Shown piece by piece: positions 54,904 through 64,000 of a stretch of 64,000 nucleotides of DNA (position 1 is its first letter; each line of letters opens with the position of its first letter). The position numbers and the translations under genes are program-made. The stretch covers positions 575,048 through 639,047 of the forward strand of contig NW_006763145.1 in the NCBI RefSeq assembly GCF_000264905.1, written 5' to 3'. The notes under the pieces were generated by a model. It did not search any database and was not told the origin of the DNA. It saw nothing but the letters and a program-made list of their open reading frames with translations. This DNA comes from Stereum hirsutum FP-91666 SS1. Lineage: Eukaryota; Basidiomycota; Agaricomycetes; Russulales; Stereaceae.

Positions 54904-56922
54904 CTAGTAATAATGCAAGAACAACAAACTCAAACTCGCCCCAATCAAAAAAACCAGCAACCCAACCCTTCCATCTCTCATCCTCCTCCTCGCCTCCCTC
55001 AACTGCACATTCCCCTTGTCCACCTCTTCCCTCGTCTGCGCCGCGTCTTCCCATATCCTCTCCGCCACCTCCGTCTGTCTCCCCAGCTGTTCTACAAGCT
55101 GCAGCTGCAGCGCGCTTATCTCGAGCAGCCGCGATTCGGCCTGTTGGATGGACGCGAGCTGGGACTGGGCTTGTTGCAGGATCTGTGCGTTTTCGGATTC
55201 GAAGAGTTGGATCTGGGAGGGGGTCAGTTCGGAGAGGTCGGCGTCGGAGGATAAGTCGTCGTCTGAGAGGTCCCATGCTGCGGCGGAGTCGGATGGAGGT
55301 ATTGATGAGGATGGATAGGATGGGTACGTGGAGGTTGTGTTGGGATTTGGTGCGCCGAGGGTTGACGCTATCATGGACGTGGCCGCACCACCCAGCCAGC
55401 TGCTTGCTCCTCCACCACCTCGTTCCGTCATCGAGCTACCAGCCGATTCTGCCCCTCCCCCGCCATACCTGGACGCATCCAGCCCAGCCGCTGCTTCAGC
55501 GCCCAACAGAGCCATCTCCCTCCCAGCGCCGCCACCCAACGTTTTTGTCCGCTCCGTCTGCCTCTTCACTCGCTCCTCCTGCATGTCCTTCTGTTGTTGG
55601 CTCACATCTGCCAGTCGCGTGGTGAGGTACAATGTCACGTTGTTGTTGTGCGTCGAGATCGCGTTATTGAGGAGGGTAGTGGAGGCGGGTGTGAGGGAGG
55701 TTGAAAGTGTGGATGATATGGAGGATAGCGAGGAAGGTAGGATACGGAGGAGGGGAGAGGATTCTTTTGCTGCGAGGTCTGCTCGGCCTGAATAAAATGC
55801 GACGAGGTGGTCAGCGTCGCTAGTTAAAGCTCAAACACATGTGGAAACCTCCGAAGGGAGTGATGGACGTATGGAGACGAATAAGTCTGGCGGGGGTAGA
55901 TACAACTGTTGTCGATGTGTTGTCGACGCAGAATACCTCGCAGGAGCTGTAGAACAAAATAGGGGTCGTGATCGTACTGCCTTGGCGCCACCGCCACACA
56001 CGTACTCAATCGCAAGTCTCTACCACTGCTCTCAAACGTGTAGAACTACGTTGCGCGTAGCGCATCATCCTGCGGTCTGTAGAGAAGTATCAATGGCCAC
56101 TTCTGTGATCAGTGTCCCACGTTTGAACACAATCGCTCTCATAAACGAGGACTGCACGAACGAAGTGTATGACCATCAGAAGGACTTAGAATTCTCAGGG
56201 TCCAAGAATTCCTGGTAGCGTGAGGGAAACAAGAATATGAAGAGCGATTCAAGGGGAAGTATTGGTGTCGTGCCCATGGATTCGTGTCGCACCTCTGAGT
56301 ATAAGGCGCTGGATGTCCTATCTGTGCCAGAAGGATGGGCGATGACCGCTACATCGTATCACCCATCCTCACAACGTTCCAGAGAATAGTCAAGCCGAAG
56401 AGTTTAAGTGATGACCGTACTCACGTTTCTCTAGTTCCTCCATGGCCCTAACTTTCTGGGCGCACCTCGCCAATATCATCCGAACCTGCAAATCAATCTG
56501 ATCCCTCTCCTCATTCGTCAAATACTTCACATCCTTCCACATCTCATCTATTCCCATGGTTGGATCAGCATCAGTGTCAAGGCTTTTCGACGTCGACGCT
56601 GACGCTTGACGCGTGAGTGGTGGTCTGCGTGCGTGGACGTCTAGGTATGGTTTCCGGATATTGGCAAGCATGCGGGTGAGGGTAGATATGTGATTGTGCT
56701 AGACGAGTATTCGGACTGTCAGTACTCGTCGGTTTAGAAAACAAAACTATACGCAACGATTGAGTATGCCTCCTTCATATACGACGGCATGAAAGGCGTC
56801 GAGCCTTCCCCTGGCACATGCGTCCGTTCACGATTCAGCTTTCTCCGCTTTGGAGGCGACACTTTCTTCCTCTGTTCATTGACGAGCTCGTGAAATGTCG
56901 ATGTGAGATCTCGGATTGCCAT
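54904..56922 (-). CDS. UFE1: ER t-SNARE Ufe1/syntaxin-18
   Basis: Three exons: 56922-56758, 56698-56425 and 55787-54904; 441 codons (440 aa). The N-terminus MAIRDLTSTFHELVNEQRKK and HISTLTRMLANIRKPYLDV match the N-terminal domain of syntaxin-18 proteins. A low-complexity linker (AAAWDLSDDDLSSDADLSEL) precedes the SNARE helix, which carries FESENAQILQQAQSQLASIQ, ESRLLEISALQLQLVEQL, GRQTEVAERIWEDAAQT and NVQLREARRRMRDG, then a C-terminal membrane anchor GLLVFLIGASLSLLFLHYY. The central zero-layer Gln is likely the Q of LQLQLVEQ. Ufe1 works in fusion of Golgi-derived vesicles with the ER. Intron 1 begins with GTTGCG, an unusual donor, and intron 2 is long (637 nt). Confidence 0.87.
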
Positions 56923-57323
56923 GTCAAACGGCAGATAATGAGTAAATGAGAGTAAATGCAAGGATCTATGCCTTTGAAGCACTGTATAAGCGAAAAGCAA
57001 GGACAACAGAAGTTGTGGTGGTGACGTTGGACGCGACGCGAACGAGGCTCCGGCCACGTTTCGAGTCGGCCGTGTGGCGCAGGAACCTATGGGCGACATG
57101 TGGCCCGTGTGCTCTCACACTAGTAGCACTAGCAAATACTCAAGTCCCATATCGTCTTCTGAGTATAACCGCGCATGTCACATATATTATGAAGCTATGT
57201 ATCCAGAAGAAGAGAGTACGATAGAGATCTGCAGACAATGAGGCCGTGGCAAGCAGCATGTTACTTCGCATTGTCGCCAATACATTTCTTCTAAGAGTCC
57301 AAGAGCCCGCATTCTCGGCCTCA
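56923..57323. promoter_or_regulatory. Region upstream of UFE1, downstream of F-box copy 2
   Basis: 401 bp between two minus-strand genes. It must hold the UFE1 promoter. I see no clear TATA box and no gene. Confidence 0.4.
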
Positions 57324-59849
57324 TCAGAGTCCCCGAATCATCTCTGACTTCGGGAACGAGGGGTTATAATAAATGTCCAATCCGTCCACAGGCTCGCGTG
57401 TGCCCAAACCATGGCTATACGCAGAACAAGCGAAGCGTGAGCAAACAAAAACTGAACATAGAATGATTCGTACTCGCCTATCTCTCAGATGCCGAATAAC
57501 TTGGGCTCGTTCCATCCACGACCCAAAACCGCCTTCTCCCTGTGAAATATGCACGGTGCAATGTCCGCACCCCCATAGATGTTCACAGTAATGGACGCCG
57601 GCCAACAATTCAACAATGCTTGGCCCTTGGTCCCTCTCATCTGTAATCCGCGTGAATCGAGGAAAGTCGTGTCCAGGGAGTATCCGCAGCTGATGGTCCA
57701 ACTAGGAAAAGATAGGTGATCAGCAGAAACTCAATGATCGGAGTGAAAGAAGACATACAGCGTCCCTCCAGTGCCTTGCGCGCCGCCCCGTAAAATCAAA
57801 GTCCAGGAAGCCAATCGACCCTCTCAATTCCTCTGTCTGCAGCTTCGCATCTTGTACATCACAGGCCTCACACACGAACCGGTCATGTAGATGATCCAAT
57901 TGCTGCGTGGTCGTCGTCGCTCCATCCAATCCGCACAATTCTAACAACGCAAGAACAGCACGCTGAGCGGCCTTGTTCAACCTTGGAATGTTCAGCGCCG
58001 ACAAGGAAGAGCTTGAAGATGGTTCGTCTAGCTCATGCCCATTATGGCGGTAGGCAAAAATTTCAGCGCCAAACAGAGGGGTCTCTGGATTCGCCTCAGC
58101 TGTGTACACATTTTTCGCGAGGGTGAGTTCGAAGGGGACATCGAACGTCCCACAAGCGATGGCAAGCGGGCCAGCAGAAGACGGAGGTACAAGTGTCGAC
58201 ATGATTTTGCTCTTGCGCTCACCGGCCCAGTGCTTGATGCTCGCCGGAAACATCTGGAGGATCACGTTCCTAACTTCAGCAGAGAAGTCTTCTTCTTCTT
58301 CAGGAAGGGTGGGAATATCGCAAATTGAAGCGATACGAAATGATATCTCTCGCAGCTCGTGAGGTTGAGGATAGAGGGCAAGGGAGCGAGGCGGCTTGTG
58401 GAGCAGGAGACTTCGATATTGACTCTCCAGGACTTCTTCCCGGTGACGCAAGGCTGCTTGACGCTTCCGCTCGATACGATCCGCTTCTTCAGCCTCAAGT
58501 GTTGTTACAAGTTCGGGCTCGATAGTCGTCCATACTGTAGCAGTGAGAAGGATTGGAAGGAAGTCAGCTCCCGAAGTTTGCTTGGTGGATATCAGGATGT
58601 CCTAAATAAGAGATGAGCTCACAATTGTCGGGCCAGGGAGCTTTGCTCGTGAACTCCTGCCGGGCCCAAATTTTACTCGAAGCAATCTGACGGTGAGTAT
58701 ATCCCAAAGAAAGAAGGCGTTGCGTGATCCTAAGCAGTGTTGACTATCAGTCGATCACTTGAATCACCTCAATGAAGGGGCGTACTCTTGTCGTCTCTCC
58801 GCCTTCTCCGCCTCCCGCATTTTATCCACTCTATCTTGTTCCCTTTCCACGCGCTCGGTCCAGTAGACGCAAGCCTTGGCATGCTAACAGTAATGGACAA
58901 TATAAGTTTCAAGCGCGTCAACGTTGTGGAATGTTGGGAGCTATAGACATCCTCACCTTCAACACCTTGTCATATGCTAGAGCTTTTGCTTTCCTGAGCT
59001 CTTCGAGTTTGGCTGTCAACTCCTCTGATTCCAGGCCAGCAGCCACCGCATCTACTTCTTCCGCGAGTCTGACCGCATCCCTTTTCAGGAAATAGGGCGA
59101 AACCTCCTTTGGCCATAACATTGATCGGTGATGCCTAGGACGAACTTCGTGATACTGATTGTTTCAGTAGTCCTATGAACGGTTAAGGACATGAAGGGTC
59201 CTTACACATCGATCTCGGAAGGACTTGAAGGAGTGGCATAAATCTCATAACTCCGATGGTGGACTTGGGCACCGAGAACGTAACACTTGAGGCCCGACCG
59301 TAAAGTCAATAACACTACTTCATATCTTTCGAAGGAACATGATTACATAGTTTGACTGACCTTTTGGTAGTGCACGGCGGACAGGCCCGGATCCGAAGAG
59401 CCCAGTCAATTTCCTGATAATCCTCTGAGTCACACATCTACGAGTAGAGTTCCCCAATGAGATAGAGTATAATGTCAGGGAAAAATGAAATGATGCGTAC
59501 TTGACATCCCGGACCACCGAAGACTAGAACCGTCCAGGCTAGCTCAGATATGTCTTCAGGGAGCGGGGGAGCTATATCAGAACGGTCACCAACGTTGGCC
59601 CATGTCCTTCTCCAGATCCAGGCAGTTTGACGAGACGTGAGTAGCTGGTGAAAGGATTTAGAGACCCAGGAGACGCGAAGTAGGTCATCAGGTGTTAGGT
59701 GGCAAAGTATCTGACAGACATGCGCAAAACACAGTCATTGGGTAACGCATCAAAGACTCGGACACAAAAGCCACAGAACGTACCTCATGTATGATATCGA
59801 GAGACAAGGTCGATAGCGAGCTTGATGATACTACCTTTGGATATGACAT
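57324..59849 (-). CDS. F-box protein with C-terminal C2H2-like motif, copy 2
   Basis: Paralog of the gene at 47879-50600. The given start is the ATG of MSYPKVVSSSSLSTLSLDII; a short upstream exon is possible because the frame is open before it. The F-box is LSLDIIHEILCHLTPDDLL, VSWVSKSFHQLLTSRQTAWI. Next come LRIRACPPCTTK, PKEVSPYFLKRDAVRLAEEV (match to DYISPYFLEDDCEDLVDEV in copy 1), and CGTFDVPFELTLAKNVYTAE. The C-terminus has WGCGHCTVHI and VIRHLRDSHG, again C-x2-C and H-x4-H. The last intron (57477-57415) must use a GC donor (AG|GCGAGT) to keep the frame shared with copy 1. The last exon is 57414-57324. Probable SCF substrate adaptor; the targets are unknown. Middle introns were not all fixed. 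Confidence 0.72.
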
Positions 59850-60119
59850 CCCTTCAACGTGTTCTATGCCTGCCTATCCCTGAGCGTTCGAGATGGTTGT
59901 AAAAGCTTGCGTTGAAGTTGATACTTACTGGTCCGATTCCGTGTTTCACGATTGAGCGGTGAGCTTCTTTGAGCCTTCCACGCCAGAGAGCAAAGTGACT
60001 GATTCCACCGACCACGAACGGTATGTATTGATACTATAAAGATCTTGAGAGCGATAAATGGAGATCGTCAACGAGCTGGCGAATCCGAAGAGGCGAAAGA
60101 GACAAAGGGAAGCGGATTT
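59850..60119. other. Upstream region of F-box copy 2
   Basis: This stretch may hold the missing first exon and the promoter of F-box copy 2. A TTTATAGTATC word lies on the minus strand near 60040. I could not find a convincing ATG-bearing exon. Confidence 0.3.
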
Positions 60120-60654
60120 CAGGAATCAGGACGTGTTACGTAAGATAGGGCCAGTCCACAGCCAACAACATCACGTGCCGGGTGGCGTGTGCGTCGTCGC
60201 CGACGCTTGCGACGAGCTCAGTATCCGAACGAGGACAATGCTTCAGAATCAAAAACCACAGAGTTGTTTGAAATTGTATTAAGTATATAACACACAAGTT
60301 TCATGAGTGTAGAATTTAAATTGGAGGGGAAGATAATATAATGCGGATTTGTTTTGCAATTGTTTCAGTGTGGCGTTGAGCCCCAAATTAGGGTTCTAAA
60401 CAAATCGAGAAAAATCACTGGGAAACTATCTCCTCCCTGGGTTCTGTACCATTCCAAGCATGCGTTATTGTGAATGTTCTTTCATAAATCTTCCACAAAT
60501 CTGTGGTTTTACATTTCCGAAATATGTCCTCGTTCACACTCTGAGCTCGTCGCAAGCGTCGGCGACGACGCACACGCCTACCGGCACGTGATGCTGCTGG
60601 CTGTGGACTTCCGAGTTCCGACTGGCCCTATTTTAACCGTCGGTCCTGACTCCT
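60120..60654. repeat. Large imperfect palindrome: arms 60120-60270 and 60490-60654
   Basis: The left arm (60120-60270) and the reverse complement of the right arm share long words: TAGGGCCAGTC, GTCCACAGCCA, CATCACGTGCCGG, and GCGTGTGCGTCGTCGCCGAC continuing GCTTGCGACGAGCTCAG. The outer ends match as CAGGAATCAGGACG and CAGGAGTCAGGACCG. The arms are separated by about 220 bp of AT-rich DNA. The layout is that of a foldback element or MITE, but no target-site duplication was found by eye. Transcription through it would give a long hairpin. Confidence 0.85.
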
Positions 60655-61909
60655 GGTCCTCGGAGTATTCTTCCACGTGACCAAAACACGCCATATCATT
60701 TTCTTTCACCAGTTTTTACTAGCCAGCTTTGCTTGAGCTGCGTTTCGACTTCCTGTTCAACAACGCAGTACTCAAGTACTCAAGTTTCACAAATGGATGT
60801 GGCGCACAGACCATCCGACTCCTAGGACGGACCGTCTCTTCATCCCACCCACATAAGATGAGAACGGCGATATGAGCGGCGGTCGTACTCACCCTTGTAA
60901 GTGATCTCACTAATATACCCGGCCTGGAAGAGGCGAAGTGATCAGCTTAGGTATATGTGGTCGGCACTATTCGCATTGAGGCGTCGCTGACGTTGCGGTC
61001 GGTCATATATAATGGAGGCAGGGCGAAGAAATTAGTGTGGCCCCGCTTTGCCGACGTGTCACTGTCAACGTTGACAACAACACCAAACAAAGGCGCCACA
61101 CTTCGGTGCGTCCAAAGAACGACGCTGTCAGTCATATCGACCAGTATCGACGTCAACCCTTTCCCTTACCACTCGAATTCAAGCGAGAATCTCATTGACG
61201 ACGATTTGAATCATTTTGCTTCTTTCACCGGCACCGTGACTTTCTCAATTCCTGAGCACGTTGAATCAGCTACCGGCCGCCGAGTAAGTTGGCCGAGTCT
61301 CAACCGAGTCTCGCTCAAAACCCTTGCGAAATATTCACGGTTGCAAGGATCCCTGCAACGACGGCCATCCTCCCCCGAGATCGCTCTGCCCTGAACCGCT
61401 CCCACCAGTGGTACCTACCTGTCGCGGGACTATCTTTTGTCGCGGAATCCTCGTGCTCCATGTATCTTGTCCAGGTCGCATTGCATATGTGATCCTCCTG
61501 AACACGGCCACCAAACGCCGTTCACGATCTCTTACCACTGCTTGTCCTCCCACTGCAATGCCAAGACTTGTTTTTTTTTCATTAGGTTTTTCACTGGTTG
61601 CCGACGACGCTCCTCATGGTACACCATGCCAGAGAAATAGAATATGGCCATCCGGCATACAGAGAAGGAGGGATGCATATGACTGGACGTGAGATCTGTT
61701 GCTCTTTGATGGCTATGATGTCAAGAGGAAGACTGTCTAGTTGTCGGTCTTGGCGAATAGCGAGAGTACTGGCATAAAGACCATCCCGAGCGTTGCTCCG
61801 TAGGTTCTTCAGCCTGTCTTGCCTGATTGTGTCTTCCACTGCTCCTCCAAATTTTGTGTCTCATCCACTCACTCTTTACTCCCCGCCACACTCCACACGT
61901 ACTTTTACG
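60655..61909. other. Intergenic, no gene supported
   Basis: About 1.25 kb between the palindrome and the small secreted-protein gene. Open frames here have no domain. GTCATATATAATGG near 61002 is a TATA-like word with no gene assigned to it. Confidence 0.5.
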
Positions 61910-62724
61910 ATGCAGTTTCTCAAATCCTTTGCGGCTGCTGCTACCCTTCTCACCCTCTCCGCGAACGCTGCCCACATCGGCAAGCGCCAGAGCCAAACAT
62001 GCATCGAAGGCGAGAAATACGTCGGTGTAGGCTATAACGGTCTTCAGCCAGCCTTGCGCGAACTTGGTATGTTTCCTCCCATCTTAATTTCAATCAATTC
62101 CGTACTTCGCACTTTGGTTCTCCGGCAATGACTCTTCGCTCTGCGTTCCGCATAGGCCAACGCATGCTTCAAGGCCATCGATGCTGGCACCACAGACATC
62201 TGGTCTGAGAAGACCTGTGTCGCCGCTGCCACTTGCGATCCCAAGACCGCCTTCGTCGCTCAGTGCCAGAACTCGGCCGTTGCGAACGCGACTGATATCG
62301 CGCATTTGGACTACAATGTTTACGGTCCGTCCTTACTCCTTCTTTATTTCCTCTCTTCCTGCTTTCAATATTACATGGGCGAGACTGACACCAATTGCCG
62401 CTGCAATTTGTGGATCATAGCTGCCATCGTTGGTGACTGCGCCTGGCCGATGGCGGCTGCCCCATCACGTCGCAGAGCTACATCGACCTCATCTACGGCG
62501 CGTTGAGCGACATCGGGTCGAGTTCATACCCTGCGTACGCCTTGTTTTCCTTCGGTTTCATCTTTATAAATTGATGTCCCTTGTAATTCGTTGTTGTGAA
62601 CAGATCCGGAGACGAAGTCGTCAGTCAATGGTGGACTCCTCTCACCACCTGGACCGCCACCGGTGACTCTGTCCCCTACACCAATTTTGACGACTGGTTG
62701 CACTACGCTGCGGTGTACGACTAA
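61910..62724 (+). pseudogene. Small secreted protein gene, reading frame apparently broken
   Basis: Exon 1 (61910-62066) encodes a clear signal peptide MQFLKSFAAAATLLTLSANA, then HIGKRQSQTCIEGEKYVGVG. Exon 2 (62156-62324) gives ANACFKAIDAGTTDIWSEKT, CVAAATCDPKTAFVAQCQNS; exon 3 (62421-62534) AAIVGDCAWP and then, one frame over, DGGCPITSQSYIDLIYGAL; exon 4 (from 62592) SGDEVVSQWWTPLTTW to the stop at 62722-62724. Exon 1 ends in phase 1 but exon 2 needs phase 0, and one base seems missing near 62444-62447 (TGGCC where TGGGCC would keep frame). The Cys-rich mature part of about 150 residues is the kind of secreted protein common in wood- and litter-decay fungi; function unknown. Either a young pseudogene or assembly indels. 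Confidence 0.6.
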
Positions 62725-63597
62725 ACGTCCCAATTCTTCTCCATCTCGATTGCCTTCTCCAGAAGGTCGTTATGGAAGGGACAGGGGTGCTTGCGAAGTA
62801 CGCGGGTGATATTTCAATCTGCACCCCACCGGCGACGTCCATGTATAGGCGTGCGGTGGGATGGACAATCTACTTAGCGTATGTATACTTACATATAGGC
62901 TAGGGTATTATTCGTTCTTTGTTTCTTGTATCTTTGGGTCTTTGACTGTGTTTATTCAAATCAAGTTTTAATATTTTCTCACTGTGCGACTTTGTAGCTC
63001 AGATCATGGGCCCCGGACCCAGCACCTATCTCACCGCCCTGGGTTCTTGACACCGTCTTCGGGTGTGAGTATAGTATTACTTGATGGCCTCAGGACATGT
63101 ACGGTGTCTTTCAGATTTAGAGGACCTAAGAGTAGAAACAGCCCGATGAGATTCCGGCTTGAATGCGAGTGGTAACGGAAAGGGTCAATATGATTGACAG
63201 CATCGTGCTTTCAATTCTTTGGGGACAGATATTGGTCCTTAAGGGCCCACTTTGTATCCTGAATAAACATTCCTTCCTTCCTTCTCACGGGAAAAACACG
63301 GTCCTGTCACGCGGTAAGTGCCGGGAGCGTCTTGTCTGTGACGGGATCGTGTTTTTGTGGCACCTGCGTAGTTAGTTAGGGGAGGGGGACCTCTGGCAAT
63401 GAAAACCGTTCGAAATTCCCTCGAAATTCCACGGAGTGACAACTTTGATGGCCATGAGGTAAACCCGGCAACGGCACCCGAACAGATAAGATTGATGGGC
63501 GGCGCCTTGCGTACCACTGAAGCACCCGCACTGGATCGTGTTTCTGATTATCGGGAGCTGCTAAGGTAGCCTGGTACTAAACCTAAGGCATCACCTA
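62725..63597. other. Intergenic, no gene supported
   Basis: About 0.9 kb with AATAAACATTCC at about 63260, and open frames without domains. No gene can be supported. Confidence 0.45.
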
Positions 63598-63636
63598 TAG
63601 CCAAACCCTAACCAAACCCAAACCAAGCCTAACCCT
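63598..63636 (-). repeat. Degenerate telomere-like repeats
   Basis: The plus strand reads AGCCAAACCCTAACCAAACC followed by CAAACCAAGCCTAACCCTG, with two exact CCCTAA-type units among drifted ones. It may be chance, an interstitial telomere trace, or part of the repeat element to its right. Confidence 0.4.
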
Positions 63637-63639
63637 GTA

Positions 63640-63959
63640 GCTGAGGGTGTCGGCGTACGAATGTGAGTACTAGGAGCGCTTGTCCTAGGGGCACTAGCCC
63701 AGAGAGAATGTGGGTGAACTGAGACCGTGGGCTTGGGGCTGGATACACCAGGACACAAGGTCACACTGAGTATGGCGAGAAGCAAAGGAGATCGAGTTAG
63801 GGAACTATTCTACGATACAGGTGGTTCTTATATACATCCTGAGCTGACCCTTTAGGGCACACCCTCACTGTACACTACGAGTGAACACTACAGGAATCCT
63901 TCATGGATATCCAGTGGGTCCAGCAATGGGCATAATGGGTACAAACCGCTGAGTCAACA
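63640..63959 (-). mobile_element. Possible retroelement LTR, minus orientation
   Basis: On the minus strand a TGTTGACTCAGC start (63959) is followed by a promoter-like TGTATATAAGAACC (about 63825) and a C/T-rich leader (CTCGATCTCCTTTGCTTCTC), an order seen in Copia-type LTRs. No matching CA end, primer-binding site, target duplication or pol-like frame was identified, and the rest may lie beyond the window. A solo LTR is the most I would suggest. Confidence 0.3.
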
Positions 63960-64000
63960 TGCACAAGACTATTCTAGAACGTTCCAGACCTGATCACATG

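Noticed and set aside
54828..55625. 265-codon open frame on plus under the Ufe1 gene
   Set aside because: Antisense of the SNARE exon; composition only reflects the sense codons, and the sense frame carries a complete SNARE domain and membrane anchor.
60058..60282. 74-codon open frame on plus in the left arm of the palindrome
   Set aside because: It is part of a repeat arm with no domain, and the mirror arm has an unrelated frame.

Overview
The window is eukaryotic nuclear DNA from a filamentous basidiomycete, most likely an Agaricomycete. Genes sit 100-1300 bp apart on both strands and are cut by many short introns (mostly 45-65 nt, GT..AG). Several families are typical of mushroom-forming fungi: large F-box families, a 'MVDW' multi-pass membrane family and secreted glycosidases. 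There are no prokaryotic operons, CRISPR arrays or insertion sequences. Exon joins below were made by eye; where exon coordinates are given, the summed length is a multiple of three and the protein stays open.

Left part (1-31 kb). Four copies of one medium-chain dehydrogenase/reductase gene (two on minus at 1.2-4.7 kb, two on plus at 25.5-31.0 kb) share six exons with identical intron positions and phases; a decayed fifth C-terminus lies at 7.84-7.95 kb. Two related F-box/leucine-rich-type genes accompany them (5.98-7.70 kb intact, 27.6-28.7 kb broken), so this looks like a repeatedly duplicated block. Between the copies lie a Ran1/Ksp1-like protein kinase, an alpha-galactosidase (GH27), a 13-exon alpha-glucosidase (GH31), the NatC subunit NAA35/Mak10 and, divergent from it, mitochondrial tryptophanyl-tRNA synthetase.

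Middle part (31-47.6 kb). An intronless tRNA-Phe(GAA) gene at 31.2 kb has an inverted twin at 47.5 kb. Between them are an SLC41-type divalent-cation transporter divergent from the SAGA subunit ADA3, a tandem pair of multi-pass membrane proteins, the RNA polymerase I subunit RPA34, and divergent from it a THI20-type fusion (HMP/HMP-P kinase plus TenA) for thiamine synthesis.

Right part (47.9-64 kb). Two paralogous F-box proteins with a C-terminal C2H2-like motif lie in opposite orientation (47.9-50.6 plus, 59.8-57.3 minus) around a flavin monooxygenase and the ER SNARE Ufe1/syntaxin-18. Beyond them are a ~535 bp imperfect palindrome, a small secreted-protein gene with reading-frame breaks, and a terminal stretch that may be part of a retroelement LTR in minus orientation.

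Most housekeeping genes look intact. Three loci (GH27 N-terminus, second F-box gene, small secreted protein) contain apparent one-base frame breaks, which could be real decay or assembly indels. I found no convincing new multi-gene system; the most unusual signals are the ADH/F-box duplication block, a hydrophobic pseudo-exon inside an SLC41 intron, GC-AG introns in both F-box paralogs, and the 60 kb palindrome.
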